This document shows positions 1 through 10,535 of a stretch of 64,000 nucleotides of DNA, one piece after another. Positions within the stretch are counted from its first letter, which is position 1, and each line of letters opens with the position of its first letter. Below the pieces are notes generated by a model that made no database searches, had not been told where the DNA came from, and saw only the letters and a list, made by a program, of their open reading frames with translations. The position numbers were made by a program, and so were the translations under genes. This DNA is from Helicoverpa zea (lineage: Eukaryota > Arthropoda > Insecta > Lepidoptera > Noctuidae). Location of the stretch: NCBI RefSeq assembly GCF_022581195.2, contig NC_061456.1:4838501-4902500 (forward strand), written 5' to 3'.

Positions 1-858
1 CAATGAGACCTCATGAATATTATTAAAATCTCGTCTGACGGCTGCTGTCGACAAAAATCTATAAAACAATATAGCTTGATTGATTGAGTGAGTGACAGAT
101 GAAACGCCTAAACCGGTTGAAATTGAAATTGAATATTGAAATGGGTATGATTTCCTTGAGTACACAGGAGATGTCTCTAATGAATAAAATATTTCTGAAA
201 TGAACTTGACACTGGACATCACATTCCTTTTTTATCTTGATTCTATAGATAAACAAATTAATTAAAAGGTAAAAAAATACCTAATATTGTGCGTGCAGTA
301 CCTAATCAACTCAACTCATAGCTCAATCCGACAAATAAATTGAGGAGACACGTGTATTAAAATAAATTATGCAATTCTAATCACGCAATTATTATCTTTT
401 TATTTGTAGGCAGTTTTAACGAATTATAGAGGTTTCGGAAGATTTATATGTAAAGATGGCCTTTTGGTTTCCTTAATTAATTCAGATTTATGAGTTCACT
501 ATGGAAAAAACAAAGTTACTTAATTTTTGAATATTCATAATTGTAACTACTTTGCTAATCTAGGAGGGCACTATTATTATTAAGTCTGATATTAATTAGT
601 TTTAGAAATGTGAGCTAAACATCTTTTTTGTGGATGAATGATTTTTCACCGCATGAATTGAAATCATTACATCACATTCAAAACAAAAGTTTATTGAATA
701 GCAATTTTTCCATTGTTTCACTAAAAATAGGAAAATTATGACCAAACATACATAGGCAAAACTATGATCTTTTGTATTTTAATATGACAATAACTAAATT
801 ACATCATCAAGTTGCTGCGAACTAACAAATTTTACGTGTACTTACATTTTGTACATTT
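1..858. other. AT-rich stretch without recognised genes
   Basis: I see no convincing gene here on either strand. The only open frame over 60 codons (59-256, minus) has low-complexity Ile/Phe-rich composition typical of AT-rich noncoding DNA and no domain I recognise. No repeat family was recognised either. Confidence 0.6.
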
Positions 859-869
859 TACATGTCATA

Positions 870-955
870 CATGTGATTAACGCTCAATCCTTCTCCGTGT
901 GAGAGGAGGCCTGTGCCCAGCAGTGGGACGATAAAAAAGGCTGTAACAGTAACAG
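870..955 (+). mobile_element. 5'-truncated RTE-type LINE 3' end with 11-bp TSD
   Basis: This 86-bp insertion is flanked by perfect direct repeats TACATGTCATA at 859-869 and 956-966. It holds the GAGGCCTGTGCCCAGCAGTGG motif, the end of the RTE ORF (frame reads EACAQQWDDKKG), followed by the tail GGCTGTAACAGTAACAG. The full RTE at 34.2-37.4 kb ends with the related EAYVQQW, so this is a second, diverged RTE family with a TAACAG-type rather than GATGAT-type tail. It has no coding capacity. The TSD fixes both ends exactly. Confidence 0.85.
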
Positions 956-966
956 TACATGTCATA

Positions 967-1919
967 AAGTTACCAGAATTTAATGCAAGTAAGTGTACAT
1001 TAGTATGAATAATCGATTCAATACAATAAGTTCACGATCTGTAAGCTCAATGGTGCGAGTATAAAGTGCGATAATCATCTCACTAGCTTTGAATCACAAT
1101 GAATACAGTTACCGATCTAAGTCTTAACTTATTTTATTGCGTTTAATACTTGGTTGTCGGTAGGTAAATTGTTTTATTTATAAGATTAAAGCTGGATTTA
1201 CTTTTATCGATGAATTAATCGTTATCTAGGTATGTTTTAGACAGCCGTTACAAAGGCTTATGGTATCATTTTATATATGAGGATCAGGACAAAATCTTTA
1301 ATTTTTTCACTGAAACTCTCGATTACTTTACGGAAAAAGATCTATCTTTCCCTGATTGACTGTTAATTGTTAAACGTATAATGTAGATAAGGATAGGTGT
1401 ATCATATTTATTTTAAATTGGTTACTTATAAGTAACGTAGGAAAAGCAGGTTATTATGTTTGTTAGACTACTTTGGGTTCAATGCTACTTAGCCCAGCTT
1501 CCACGGAATACTTCCGAATAAGTTATTTTAAAATAGCCAATCTGCATATGTTAGGTTTTTGCCGACGCTGCAATACCTACTTCATGCAACCAGCTTACGG
1601 ATTTGCCTAGGGTTTTCCCATACAAACGTGAAGCATATTAGGTACCTACTTACTTCAATAGCTGTAGTACAGGAAAAATCCGCTTCAAAATAAAAATAAT
1701 ACATTATTGTAGCAATTACGTAATCAGAAAAGATTACTTAGCTTAACATTTCACCTTACCAAATTCTCTCTCATGATTAGACACGAAAGGTTATAAATAA
1801 TGGCATGCATTCTCTTTAGTGAGATATGGTACCTCCTCCTCTCATTTACACTGTCGGTCAAAATAATTACGTCACACACGCTTCGTATATTCTGTAAGAA
1901 CCAGCCTTTTTAAACCGCA
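967..1919. other. AT-rich stretch without recognised genes
   Basis: There is no open frame of note and no repeat I can assign. The GC content rises modestly near 1,500-1,640 without any splice or coding signal I could support. Confidence 0.5.
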
Positions 1920-2131
1920 CTAGCCGATTTCCCGTGGTTTCACCCGCGTCTCGCTCGAAAAACTGCCCGTGCCAGGATAAAATATAGCCTATGTTACTCG
2001 GGAAGAGTGTAGCTTTCCAATAGTGAAAGAATTTATCAAATCGGTTCCGTAGTATCGGAGATTTTCGGATTCAAACAAGCAAACAAACAAAAAATGTATC
2101 CTCTTTATTGTAATATACTTATTTGTATAGA
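1920..2131 (-). mobile_element. Helitron-like nonautonomous element (minus orientation)
   Basis: On the minus strand this reads from a TCTATAC-like start through a Ser/Thr-type spacer (ggctatattttatcctgg, then cgcgggtgaaacc) to a terminal CTAG at 1920-1923 next to an A on the plus strand. This is the same family as the copies at 8.57, 10.34 and 39.36 kb. The GTGAAA loop between GC-rich arms just before CTAG matches the subterminal hairpin expected of Helitrons. The hairpin arms are mutated and the 5' end is degenerate, so that boundary is approximate. It encodes nothing. Confidence 0.65.
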
Positions 2132-2767
2132 GTAGAGATTATTTTGTGAGTCAGATTAAAAAGTATGAGAACAGCAAGACCTTTTATTGCTTTGACATCC
2201 ATTGATTCGAGTGCAATCTCGCTAATCGGTTAGTCATAACAATTTATCTATATCGATGCTACTCGATTATTCGATTGCGATTCGATTGAATTCCATCGAT
2301 AGACCGCTACCTTATATTTGAATGTTGCGATAGTTTTTTTAATTTGTTTGTTGCAAAATTATCGAGATGTTTGCTTGCGTTATCTTGACATTATTCGTGG
2401 GAATTTGTTGATTCGAAACATTTTATTGGCCCAGTATTGGAGTTACTCAAAATGTTCGTAGCTAATGTGATTTTTAGATTTTTATTTATGTTGATTGATT
2501 GATCGATTGCTTGTTTTTACGAAATTGAAAGATTTATACTTGCTGTAGTAAGCTTTAGGCAATGTAATATTAATCTATACTTTTTACTTGTAATATTATT
2601 CAGCGGAAAAAAAAATCATTACATTATATCATGTTTATATGCATTGAATTGAGTCCAAAACTAGTGAACCAATTTGAAGTCACTATTGGGAAGATACATT
2701 AAGTGACATGTGAAACAAGGAAGGGAAAGATGTTCCCCCGAATAATATGAATGTGTAGACACTAAAA
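2132..2767. other. AT-rich stretch, possibly tandem GATT/ATCGAT-rich
   Basis: Short GATT/GATCG clusters occur at 2205-2290 and 2488-2510. No gene or assignable element was seen. Confidence 0.45.
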
Positions 2768-3068
2768 CTAGCTGCTGGAGTCGCGCCATAACGCCAACTT
2801 TAAGGCGTTCGTGGTGCGAGTGCCGACGTGTTTCCTGCACCTCGTGTTGGACGAAAACTTCTGGCCACAGGACGTGGTGTTCCGTCGCTTCCGCGGACAA
2901 GTGCCACAGGACCGCACAGTGACTTAGTGCATAAGTGAAGTGCTACTAACATAGTTTTAAGTTTTTATTTACTAACAATTTTGTATATCATATTATGTAT
3001 GCTAGTTTTAAGGTATTTATCTATGGGCCTTTGATGCCTGAGAATAAAGATGATTTGATTTTGATTTG
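2768..3068 (+). mobile_element. LINE-derived insertion: ORF1 C-terminus plus 3' tail
   Basis: This 301-bp insertion lies between direct repeats ACTAAAA at 2761-2767 and 3069-3075. It holds a short coding fragment (2772-2927), about 120 bp of 3' UTR, an AATAAA-like signal and a terminal GATTT-rich tail (GATGATTTGATTTTGATTT). The tail plus TSD indicates target-primed retrotransposition of a non-LTR element. The ORF2 expected between ORF1 and the 3' tail is missing. Confidence 0.65.
2772..2927 (+). pseudogene. ORF1p C-terminal fragment of a CR1/Jockey-type LINE
   Basis: The frame starts just after an in-frame TAG and encodes 51 residues ending in TAG. It begins LLESRHNANFKAF and continues through FLHLVLDENFWPQDVVFRRFRG. 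The pattern ESRH...FKxF...(V/L)(L/F)xxxxWPxxVxxRRFR is what I recall from the C-terminal domain of ORF1 proteins of insect CR1/Jockey LINEs, which bind RNA in the retrotransposition particle. All upstream parts of ORF1 are lost by 5' truncation. The family assignment is from motif memory only. Confidence 0.5.
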
Positions 3069-3075
3069 ACTAAAA

Positions 3076-3926
3076 GATGTTATGTGCAATTGCATATACA
3101 AAAAGTATGGTGTTTAGATCATCAGTTCAGCTACTTTCAAAATAGAATGATATAGTTGTAAAACTGATTACCTGTTATTATTGTCTCCACCATAATCTGC
3201 GGTATGTCCTAAAGGTAACATTATAACTTAATCAAACACACGTAACTTGAAGACGCTTCCTCTCTCTCTTTTACTTCCTAGTCGGACATTATTAAAGTAC
3301 TGAGTGTAGTTGATGCTACGCTTTGCTATCAATAATAATTTTAAAAAAGCTGATCGTAGTAATAAATCAACTAGGTATACAAGTAATATTTTGCCTCGGA
3401 AAGCGTATTTGTTTATATTCAACTAAAAGAAAGATTATTTTAGTTTAAGTATCATATCTTTATCACCAATGATTTCGAAGCTCCGCTAAAATATATAAAT
3501 TTGAAAAATGCACTTACATAGTTTTTATTATTACTAAGAAACAAGTAAACGTATCTGACACGAAATTTTTGCAATAGTACCTAATACAAATTCAGTTACC
3601 TACCACATTACCTACACAGGTATGCATCCAGCTTGACCTAGACCTAAGAATTTAAACTTTAAACAATAGGTAGGCTTTCTGAAGCCTGTGCCCATTAAAC
3701 GGTAGAACATTGATGTTAACAATACACAGTGAATCAAACAGGTATCCATTATATTCAGCAACCGTATTAAACAAAATGCCGCGGGCTTCGCAATGATTTA
3801 TGCAACCACTAGAAGCCCACTGTGGCTTCACAAGCGAATATTTAAAATGACATAGTCTTTACTGTAAGACTTGTCTATTCCATCGACCGTCTGCCCGTCT
3901 GCCGATATGGCCGTCTAATTTCTACT
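3076..3926. other. No recognised gene
   Basis: AT-rich DNA without a supported gene. A short segment at 3780-3835 contains GCCGCGGGCTTCGC, reminiscent of the GC-rich end of the Helitron-like family at 5.85 kb, but too short to call. Confidence 0.45.
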
Positions 3927-3933
3927 TCATGTT

Positions 3934-4048
3934 CATCATCAGCCTTTTTTATTGTCCCACTGCTGGACACAGGCCCTCTCACTCAGAGCAGGATTAAGCG
4001 TTAATGCAAGTTGGTTAAGCACAATGCGAGTTGGAGATTAACTATATC
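3934..4048 (-). mobile_element. 5'-truncated RTE-type LINE 3' end (minus)
   Basis: On the minus strand this reads ...GAGGGCCTGTGTCCAGCAGTGG, then AAAAAAGGCTGATGATG, the RTE ORF end and tail. Direct repeats TCATGTT at 3927-3933 and 4049-4055 flank it and give a 115-bp insertion. The upstream part resembles that of the copy at 5306-5432, so they belong to related families, though this copy has a GATGATG tail. Noncoding. Confidence 0.75.
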
Positions 4049-4055
4049 TCATGTT

Positions 4056-5296
4056 ACTTAATGGTGGTAGACATTACTTTTCTGATGGATGACTTCGATG
4101 CGACTTGGTAAGGGCCAACCCAAGACCGGTATGGATGGCGATCGGACTGGAGGAAGCCTAAATATGCATATTTTTTTGTGAGTAAACATACTGATACAGT
4201 CCAGGTATTGTCATTTAGTTTGACAATATAGTCCAATGATCGCACAGCGTTGACTACATGCACTTCCTAAGATAATCCAGATAGTAATTATAGTACAGCC
4301 CAAGTTTACCGAGCCAATTACGATGATACCGATCGATCAAACGTGCCTTCTAACAATTACTCTTTGTTGGAGATCTGAAGGGGCATTATTTCCCGGTGAA
4401 GGTACAACGGCCCTTGTTTTAAGAAGTGATTCATTGTTATAAAACGGATATTGCTTGATATTTTGTTCCAATTTTGGTAAGGCTTATGGTGAAGGCGATT
4501 TTGTATCCGTCTAAATATGGTTTAAAGATCAGAAAACTATTATTTCATACTTAGTGGTTGCAGAGCACTGATACTGACCGGCTCATCAACTCATGTTCTT
4601 TCGCTTTCCAGCCTTACTGGCATAAGTGGCTGTTGCATAAGATTTTAATTATTGAAACTTAAAAATAACTTAGGAGTCAGAGGGAAAAAAGTTCAAGTGT
4701 TTTTTTATTAGGAGCGGTTTCATAAAAATATTTTTGAGCATCCAGTATGTAGTCCGTATGTTTTAAGCTCCTTTCATAATAACCTGAATTTCTGTTTTGA
4801 TTGATGCGTCAACAAAATTATTATAAGTAATACAGTAAGTGACTTATTAACCCGAATGATCGGCTTAAAATATTGCCCATACCAGAAGTATACCTACTAA
4901 AAATTATTCATATTGCATCTCATAGACCAATAAGATTATATTATAATCCTTGATTTCATAGTAGATAGTGGTTCAAGCGACATTAGATACGGTTAAGAAA
5001 TCATATTACAGAATTTCGTAATTCATAATTTCGCCAATATTATGTTGGGCTACTGATATTTAAGTTCTTACAAGTGGTTTGCCTCCTTAACATGAAATGC
5101 TAGTGTAATGTCAGGATGTGCTATGTCATTCAATAATTATGATTTATAATGATATGTTAGGTTTCATATTTTATTGCTGTAATTGAAATCATAGTCACAT
5201 AATGTTAATAGTAATAGTAACACAATGTAATTTATGTCAGTCTTTAGAGCATTCGCGGCAAATCCGGTGGACCAATTTAAATTAATTTCAAAATAC
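4056..5296. other. No recognised gene
   Basis: AT-rich DNA. No coding signal or repeat could be assigned on either strand. Confidence 0.45.
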
Positions 5297-5305
5297 CATT
5301 AGGTA

Positions 5306-5432
5306 GGTAGTCTGAAATCGCCAACCCGCATTGAGCAAGCGTGGCGATTAATGCTCAATCCTTCTCCGTGTGAGAGGAGACCTGTGCCCAGCAGTGGGAC
5401 GATAAAAAGGCTGTAACACAGAACACACACAG
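5306..5432 (+). mobile_element. 5'-truncated RTE-type LINE 3' end with 9-bp TSD
   Basis: This 127-bp insertion lies between perfect direct repeats CATTAGGTA at 5297-5305 and 5433-5441. It carries the RTE 3' segment (CCGCATTGAGCAAGCGTGG, later CCTGTGCCCAGCAGTGGGAC) and the tail GGCTGTAACACAGAACACAC. It is the same subfamily as 870-955 but starts about 40 bp further upstream. Noncoding. Confidence 0.85.
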
Positions 5433-5767
5433 CATTAGGTAAGTGACATGTCTAAAAGTTTATGAAGATAAAAATACAAGGCATGTTTAACTTGATTCAA
5501 AAATCCAAAATCTCAAGCTGTTCTGAACTCATAAACATTCCAAACAACCACCGACTGTCATTCACGGAAAACATACGGCGTTTCGAAAGGGGACAAATAC
5601 ATTCGTCGCCGCAAGTATTGGCGCGCTGATATTTAAATGACACAAGTTTACATTGGTCCGATAAGCTGAGTCGGCCTTGACTTTTAAAGACTGCTCCCCA
5701 ACGCTTCCGAAAACGACAATGATAGACTTATATTATGACATGCGACGGTCCAGCTGACTGTACCAAC

Positions 5768-6126
5768 AGCCGATCCCAATATTCTATCTATCTTTAGATT
5801 TGCTGACTAGAGATAGAATTTTGACATGAGCACTTTTTTATTTATTTACTCGCTTCCACCCGCGGCTTCGCCCGCTTGTAGTTCAGTTATATGGCGTTTC
5901 CAAGAGAATTCTTCAAAAGTCCGGGATAAAAACTATTTTATGATCATTCTCAAGGTCAACTCTATCTCTGTAGCAAATTTCCTTAAAATCAGTTCAGTGG
6001 TTTAGACGTGAAAGCGTGACAGACAGACAGACAGAGTTACTTTCGCATTTAAAATATTTAGTAGGGATGTTAAATTCCTATCTCTAGTTAAGACATGAAG
6101 AGATAGATAGGAAATTGGGAGCAGCC
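5768..6126. mobile_element. Inverted-repeat MITE split by a Helitron-like insertion
   Basis: The left arm (5768-5829) and right arm (6067-6126) are imperfect inverted copies of about 60 bp. Both contain TCCCAAT, CTATCTATCT, and ACTAGAGATAG followed by ATTT(T/A)(A/G)ACAT. The centre is occupied by the Helitron-like element 5849-6067. The arms have no coding capacity. I could not fix a TSD, so the outer ends are approximate. Confidence 0.6.
5849..6067 (-). mobile_element. Helitron-like nonautonomous element (minus), second family
   Basis: On the minus strand it begins TCCCTACTAAATATTTTAAATG, runs through a CTGTCTGTCTGTCTGTC microsatellite and ends GCGGGTGGAAGCGAG, where the expected CTAG is mutated to CGAG. 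On the plus strand it is preceded by A (5848) and followed by T (6068), as expected for an A|T Helitron target. I recognise this as a very common lepidopteran repeat. Noncoding. Confidence 0.6.
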
Positions 6127-6130
6127 TTAA

Positions 6131-6378
6131 GTTAATAGCTGAAACGAGTAGTTGGGAAATGCGGCCTTTAGTGTCGAAACTATTTGGAGCAACTTGTTTT
6201 GTGTCCTTCAGTAGTCGATTGTTATCTTCGGTCACTTCTTCGTTGTCAGATTTGAGTTGACTTTCATGTTGTTTATGAATCTCTTCGATTTTGGACAGAT
6301 CTTTTAGCTTGGCATTGGACATTTCCCAATGGTAGAAAATATCATCTGTTCCAAAAGCATAAGAAGGTTTTGAAAACA
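6131..6378 (-). pseudogene. Coding-like fragment of unknown identity
   Basis: The minus-strand frame is open through roughly 80 residues: about VFSKPSYAFGTDDIFYHW, then a charged, probably helical segment (SNAKLKDLSKIEEIHKQHESQ...), then KQVAPNSFDTKGRISQLL. The composition is that of a soluble protein rather than AT-rich noise. A TAA lies in frame just upstream and the frame runs out into the MITE arm at 6126. I do not recognise the family. It may be an exon fragment, a captured gene piece or a decayed pseudogene. The frame has no ATG at its start. Confidence 0.3.
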
Positions 6379-6379
6379 C

Positions 6380-7522
6380 TCGTTGTTATGACGAAAAGCA
6401 CCTCACCCGCAGAGTTTTGGTAGTTTTCACTCACAAAAAAGAAAAACATTATTAAGACCCTTCGCTACAAAAAAAAAAAAAAATCTAAAAAAAATTTGAG
6501 ATTGAGCTTCAGAAAACTTCCATAAGTTGTACCTAACTGACCCGGACATACCCAGATAAATATTATTTCCCTCGTATTGAACTTAAAGCTTCAAAAAAGG
6601 AAAAACTCTGTTAATCGTGTTCGTGGTATTAATTTGATCATATACCTATACCAAGCAGTATTTAATTCATGAATAAGGTTTTAAATACAATAATAGGATG
6701 TGAATAAGGATCTCATACGTGTACGAGTGTTGCCATTTAAAGTTTTATAATCACTTTAATCAATAGATGCCTACACAATATGGCGCCATTGTTGTATAGA
6801 GATACCCGTTCAAGTCCGGCTGTGGTATTTTTTCAGCGGATGTTCTTACATTTTTGGGCTGTGACAAATATTATGAATCATAAAGAGTTGTGTGGTTTTG
6901 AAGAGGGAGGTGAATCTTGACAGTTGCAAATTATTTAGCTTTATGAAGATCAAACAAAGCCAAGGCTCGTTCACCAGTGGACGGCAACTGTCTGTTACGA
7001 TGATTATGAAACAAGACTATGGCTGCCTACCATTTGATTGAAAAGTCAATACAGTGAAATTAATGGTGAGTTTGCACCATTTACCTATAACCATAAAGCA
7101 GCAAAAATGTAATCGCCGATTAAACCAATGGGCGGCAATTTTATAGCGGGTTATGGTTTGGGTAACGTTATGTTTAAATCGTGCAATACACCCTAAGCCT
7201 CATCATGGAGTTTGTTGCTAATTCAAACTTTTAGATTACGTAAGGTTTCACACAGTTCGTGCCATAATTTTAATTTCTGTGGCGCTTTTTTTATTTACTT
7301 AATATTTTATGTAAATTATTCAAAATAAAGAATATCAATTTTGCAATCTCAATATTTTGATTTTGATATTTATGCCAACTATTGCAAAAAAAAAACAATC
7401 TAATTTAAACATACAAACAACTTTCATCAAATTAACAAAGGTTATTGAAGACCTTTCATAATGGCAAAGTTAAACGATGATAACCCGTATATATTTGAAT
7501 TATTTAATAGAAACTTATTATA
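6380..7522. other. No recognised gene
   Basis: AT-rich DNA with a poly-A run near 6,468-6,482. Nothing else could be assigned. Confidence 0.45.
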
Positions 7523-7775
7523 TCTATACTAATATTATAAAACTGAAGAGTTTGTTTGTTTGCTTGAACGCGCTAATCTCAGGAACTACTGGTCCGATTT
7601 GAAGAATTTGGTCCTTTCAATGTTAGATAGCCCATTTACCGAGGAAGGCTATTGGCTATATATTATCACGTTAAGACGAAAAGGAGCGGAGCACCAATGA
7701 AGAATGTTTCAAAATCGGGGTATATTTTCCTATTGAGAGTGCTTACGCTGCGTGCGCTGCGTAAGAAATAGCACA
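7523..7775 (+). mobile_element. Helitron-like element, 5' part
   Basis: It starts TCTATACTAATATTATAAAAC directly after an A (7522) and continues with TTTGTTTGTTTGCTTGAACGCG and CAGGAACTACTGGTCCGATTTG, shared with the copy at 10.34 kb. It goes on into a GGAGCGGAGCACCAATGAAGA segment absent from the short copies, so it is a longer subfamily member. I find no terminal hairpin plus CTAG, so the 3' end is truncated or degraded and its coordinate is approximate. Confidence 0.6.
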
Positions 7776-7799
7776 TAAATAAACTAAGCACAATAGTCA

Positions 7800-8570
7800 G
7801 AGTTAGCCCAAAGTACTAGAAGCTAGTATTAGAATAGTTAGTATAATATCAGATTATCTCCGCTTTAAACGGTATTTTCATTATTTTTTTAGCTGAATCC
7901 ATTCAGATGTTCTCCATATTGTTATGTTTATTGCACAAAGCAAACATTTACAATACTATTAGCTAGCTAGATAATAGATGTTTTAGTTTTGAAATAACTT
8001 GTTTATTTTACCGTCTTTATATGCTCTTTGATTTTATGAAATCTGAAACTACAAATATTATAATTTATCATGATTACTAAAGTTGATCTGGAACTAGCAT
8101 TAGGATATCAACCTTTGAAGTATCGTTTCAAACATCGGCGTCTAATGACGAAATTATCCCGTTATTTCAATAATAGACAAGATTAGTCTGATTTTGTATG
8201 TAAGTAGTGCTAAAAGGCCGTATTTATTTAAACAAATGTGTCCAGCTGGCTCCAATGAGCGTGTAAGTTGCTCAACTTGCAGGTGTTCATCAATAAAAAT
8301 CCTATCATGGCCGCTAGTACGGTGCGGATCTAAAAGCGGATGGCTGCTAAAATGCTGCTTACAACGGAATCACGATATTAATTTGTACTATTTTATTTAA
8401 TTTTTATTGATATTTTGAGCGGAAAATACAAATAGGATGCACAACTACCAAAGAAAGATGACAACCGATGGGAGGATTGATGTAAAAACAAGAAAATACG
8501 TAAATCTTTACTTGATATAATAATATATAATAAATACTTAAGAATCATTTTTATTTGTACCTACCTTAAA
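7800..8570. other. No recognised gene
   Basis: AT-rich DNA. An open frame at 8194-8400 (+) is Cys-rich but has no recognised domain or coding signal, and I do not call it. Confidence 0.4.
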
Positions 8571-8656
8571 GCTTCTGAAACTAGTGAATTGATTTAAACA
8601 AAGTCCTTTACTGTTGGAAAGCTACGCTCTTCCCGAGATACATAGGCTATATTTTA

Positions 8657-9533
8657 TTCATTTATTCATCTCAAAGTTACTATGCCTTTACAGACTTAAT
8701 CTAATTCGACATAGTACCTACTTACAATTAATATTTCCTTAACTAAAACTTAAATATATAACACAGTACAAAACAACTACTAGTCCTTACATACTACACA
8801 GTAAGTGGCCCTTGTGAAATCGCTCAGTGTACAGTTAAAAATGTCGATATGCTCAGCCACCGTGTTGAGAGTGCGCAGCGCGCGAGTGAGCGGCGCACGC
8901 TGCAGCAAGTTGGTGCGCGCGCGCGGTACCACCAGCAGCCGCGGCCTGCGCCTCCGCCCCACATACTCGTCCGGTACACAAAAACCTATCTCTGATAGAA
9001 GACCCGAGTTATAAATGACACCTCTCAGCACTTTCAGAAGATAAGTGGCTAATGCCACTTCACGCCTAACTTCCAATTTATAGTACCCCACCATACCGAG
9101 GCAGAATAAGGTGGGGTACAATAACGGGTATCCCGGATATATTCCATAAATTTTCAGATACATAAATCGTATATATTTATTTTGTATCCGCTCGAGCATT
9201 GTCTTGTACCTTATTTCGCTTGGACTCCAGACGGCCGCATTGTATTCCAGATGACTCCTCACAAGAGCCTCGTACAAAGCCCTTAATGCACCGATGTTCG
9301 TAAAGTCATTTGTCTGACGCAGCATAAATCCCAGATTCCTGTACGCCTTCTTACATATACTTACCACATGTTTGCGAAACTGTAAATCGCTGGTGAAGTG
9401 GATGCCTAGGTCCTTCACCTCCGTGACACGCTGCAACAGCTCCCCGTTCATGGTGTACTGGTGGTGGTGTTGGTTTCGTGCGCGGGTGAACGAAAGTACC
9501 ACGCACTTTGAGACATTGAATTGCAGCTTATTG
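8657..9533 (-). mobile_element. 5'-truncated CR1/Jockey-type LINE
   Basis: This minus-strand LINE fragment lies inside a Helitron-like repeat. Its 3' end (left) has a short A-rich tail reading GATGAATAAATGAA. Its 5' end is a truncation within the reverse-transcriptase region. A putative TSD TTTTA occurs at 8652-8656 and 9534-9538. The 3' UTR is about 120 bp. Confidence 0.7.
8780..9532 (-). pseudogene. LINE reverse transcriptase, C-terminal fragment
   Basis: The frame is open for about 250 residues and ends in TAG. It starts NNKLQFNVSKCVVLSF, the block that follows the RT catalytic core in LINE proteins. Next come VTEVKDLGIHFTSDLQFRKH (RT motif E/thumb region), then LRALYEALVRSHLEYNAAVWSP and a basic C-terminal domain (VGRRRRPRLLVVPRART). 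The catalytic FADD box and the endonuclease are missing because of 5' truncation, so this copy cannot be active. The order matches Jockey/CR1-superfamily proteins. The first reported codon is GTG, not a real start. The reading frame is surprisingly intact, suggesting a fairly recent insertion. Confidence 0.8.
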
Positions 9534-9596
9534 TTTTAGCCTAGTACGGGCAGTAGTTCCCATGGGACGCGGGTAAAACCGCGGGAAAACGGCTAG

Positions 9597-10338
9597 TTTC
9601 AAATAAAATAAAGCAGCATTTTACACAACAAGAACTAGATCATCCAAGCCCCAGTCGTGTATAGATTGGCCGTGAGCGTGATCGGCAGACGACTCTTCAA
9701 TTAGTCGGCTATCCTGCGCCCGCGCCGTGAGGGCTACCGAACATAAATCATTTAATAATTGCATTTACGCCGTGACTGCTTGCATGTTCAATCATGGTGG
9801 TTTTATGATTTCGGATCAATTCGATTGGATGATGCTGTATTGTTGTTTTGTGTATTGTCAGATCAGTTTAGATGGTTCTTATAAGCCTGCTTTATGCTAT
9901 TATACTCTTTGCTCATGCTCAAGGTATCGAATAGCAATATGTACGTATCTTTTCAGCAACTAGACCGGTAGGTATTTGTAATTTTGCTACATTGTAGGTA
10001 ATTACATTTACAGCAATAATAGTACACAATGTCCAATAAGTTATTACATTGAAATTGTATTTTTCACAATTATTCTATCAGGAAGATATTTTAAAGATTT
10101 TCGACACGCTCCCCAGTAGGTAAATCATAACAATGGAATGCGTCTTAAGGTTACATCGAAAATGTTCATCTTTCTCAAAAGTTCACGAGTTGCGCATCTT
10201 TGAACTACACGATTTTATTAGTTCAAACTTCAGTTCAATCCATGTCAAGCAAGCGTAGTAATCAAAGTTCATGTCAGCTTAGAAAAAGATATATTTTATT
10301 AGGTAGAATATAAGGAATTATAAAAGGTACTTACATAA
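9597..10338. other. No recognised gene
   Basis: Nothing assignable was found. The open frame 9727-9963 (+) is Cys/Tyr-rich and lacks a recognised domain. Confidence 0.4.
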
Positions 10339-10535
10339 TCTACCTTTATACTAATGTTATAAAACTGAATAGTTTGTTTGTTTGAACGCGATAATCTCAG
10401 GAACTACTGGTCCGATTTGAAAAGTTATTTCAGTGTTAGATAGCCAATTTATCGAGCAAGGCTATAGGTTACCTTTAATCCGGGTTCGTGCAGAGGTTTT
10501 CACGGGATGCGGGTGAAACCGCAGGCAGAAGCTAG
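10339..10535 (+). mobile_element. Complete Helitron-like nonautonomous element
   Basis: This 197-bp copy starts TCTACCTTTATACTAATG after A (10338). It ends with a subterminal hairpin TGCGG-GTGAAA-CCGCA (10508-10523), 8 nt, and CTAG (10532-10535) followed by T. TC start, hairpin, CTRR end and an A|T target are the classic Helitron signature. It encodes no RepHel protein, so mobilisation would need an autonomous copy elsewhere. Confidence 0.75.

Larger units (their letters stand above)
8571..9596 (+). mobile_element. Helitron-like element interrupted by a LINE
   Basis: The left part (about 8571-8656) reads ...AAGCTACGCTCTTCCCGAGATACATAGGCTATATTTTA in the family order. The right part (9539-9596) reads on with TAGTACGGGCAGTAGTTCCCA, the hairpin CGCGG-GTAAAA-CCGCG (9568-9583) and terminal CTAG (9593-9596) followed by T. 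A LINE (8657-9533) sits between them. The 5' end is diverged and approximate. Confidence 0.65.

Noticed and set aside
8805..9014. Plus-strand 69-codon frame
   Set aside because: Antisense shadow of the GC-rich C-terminus of the LINE reverse transcriptase fragment.
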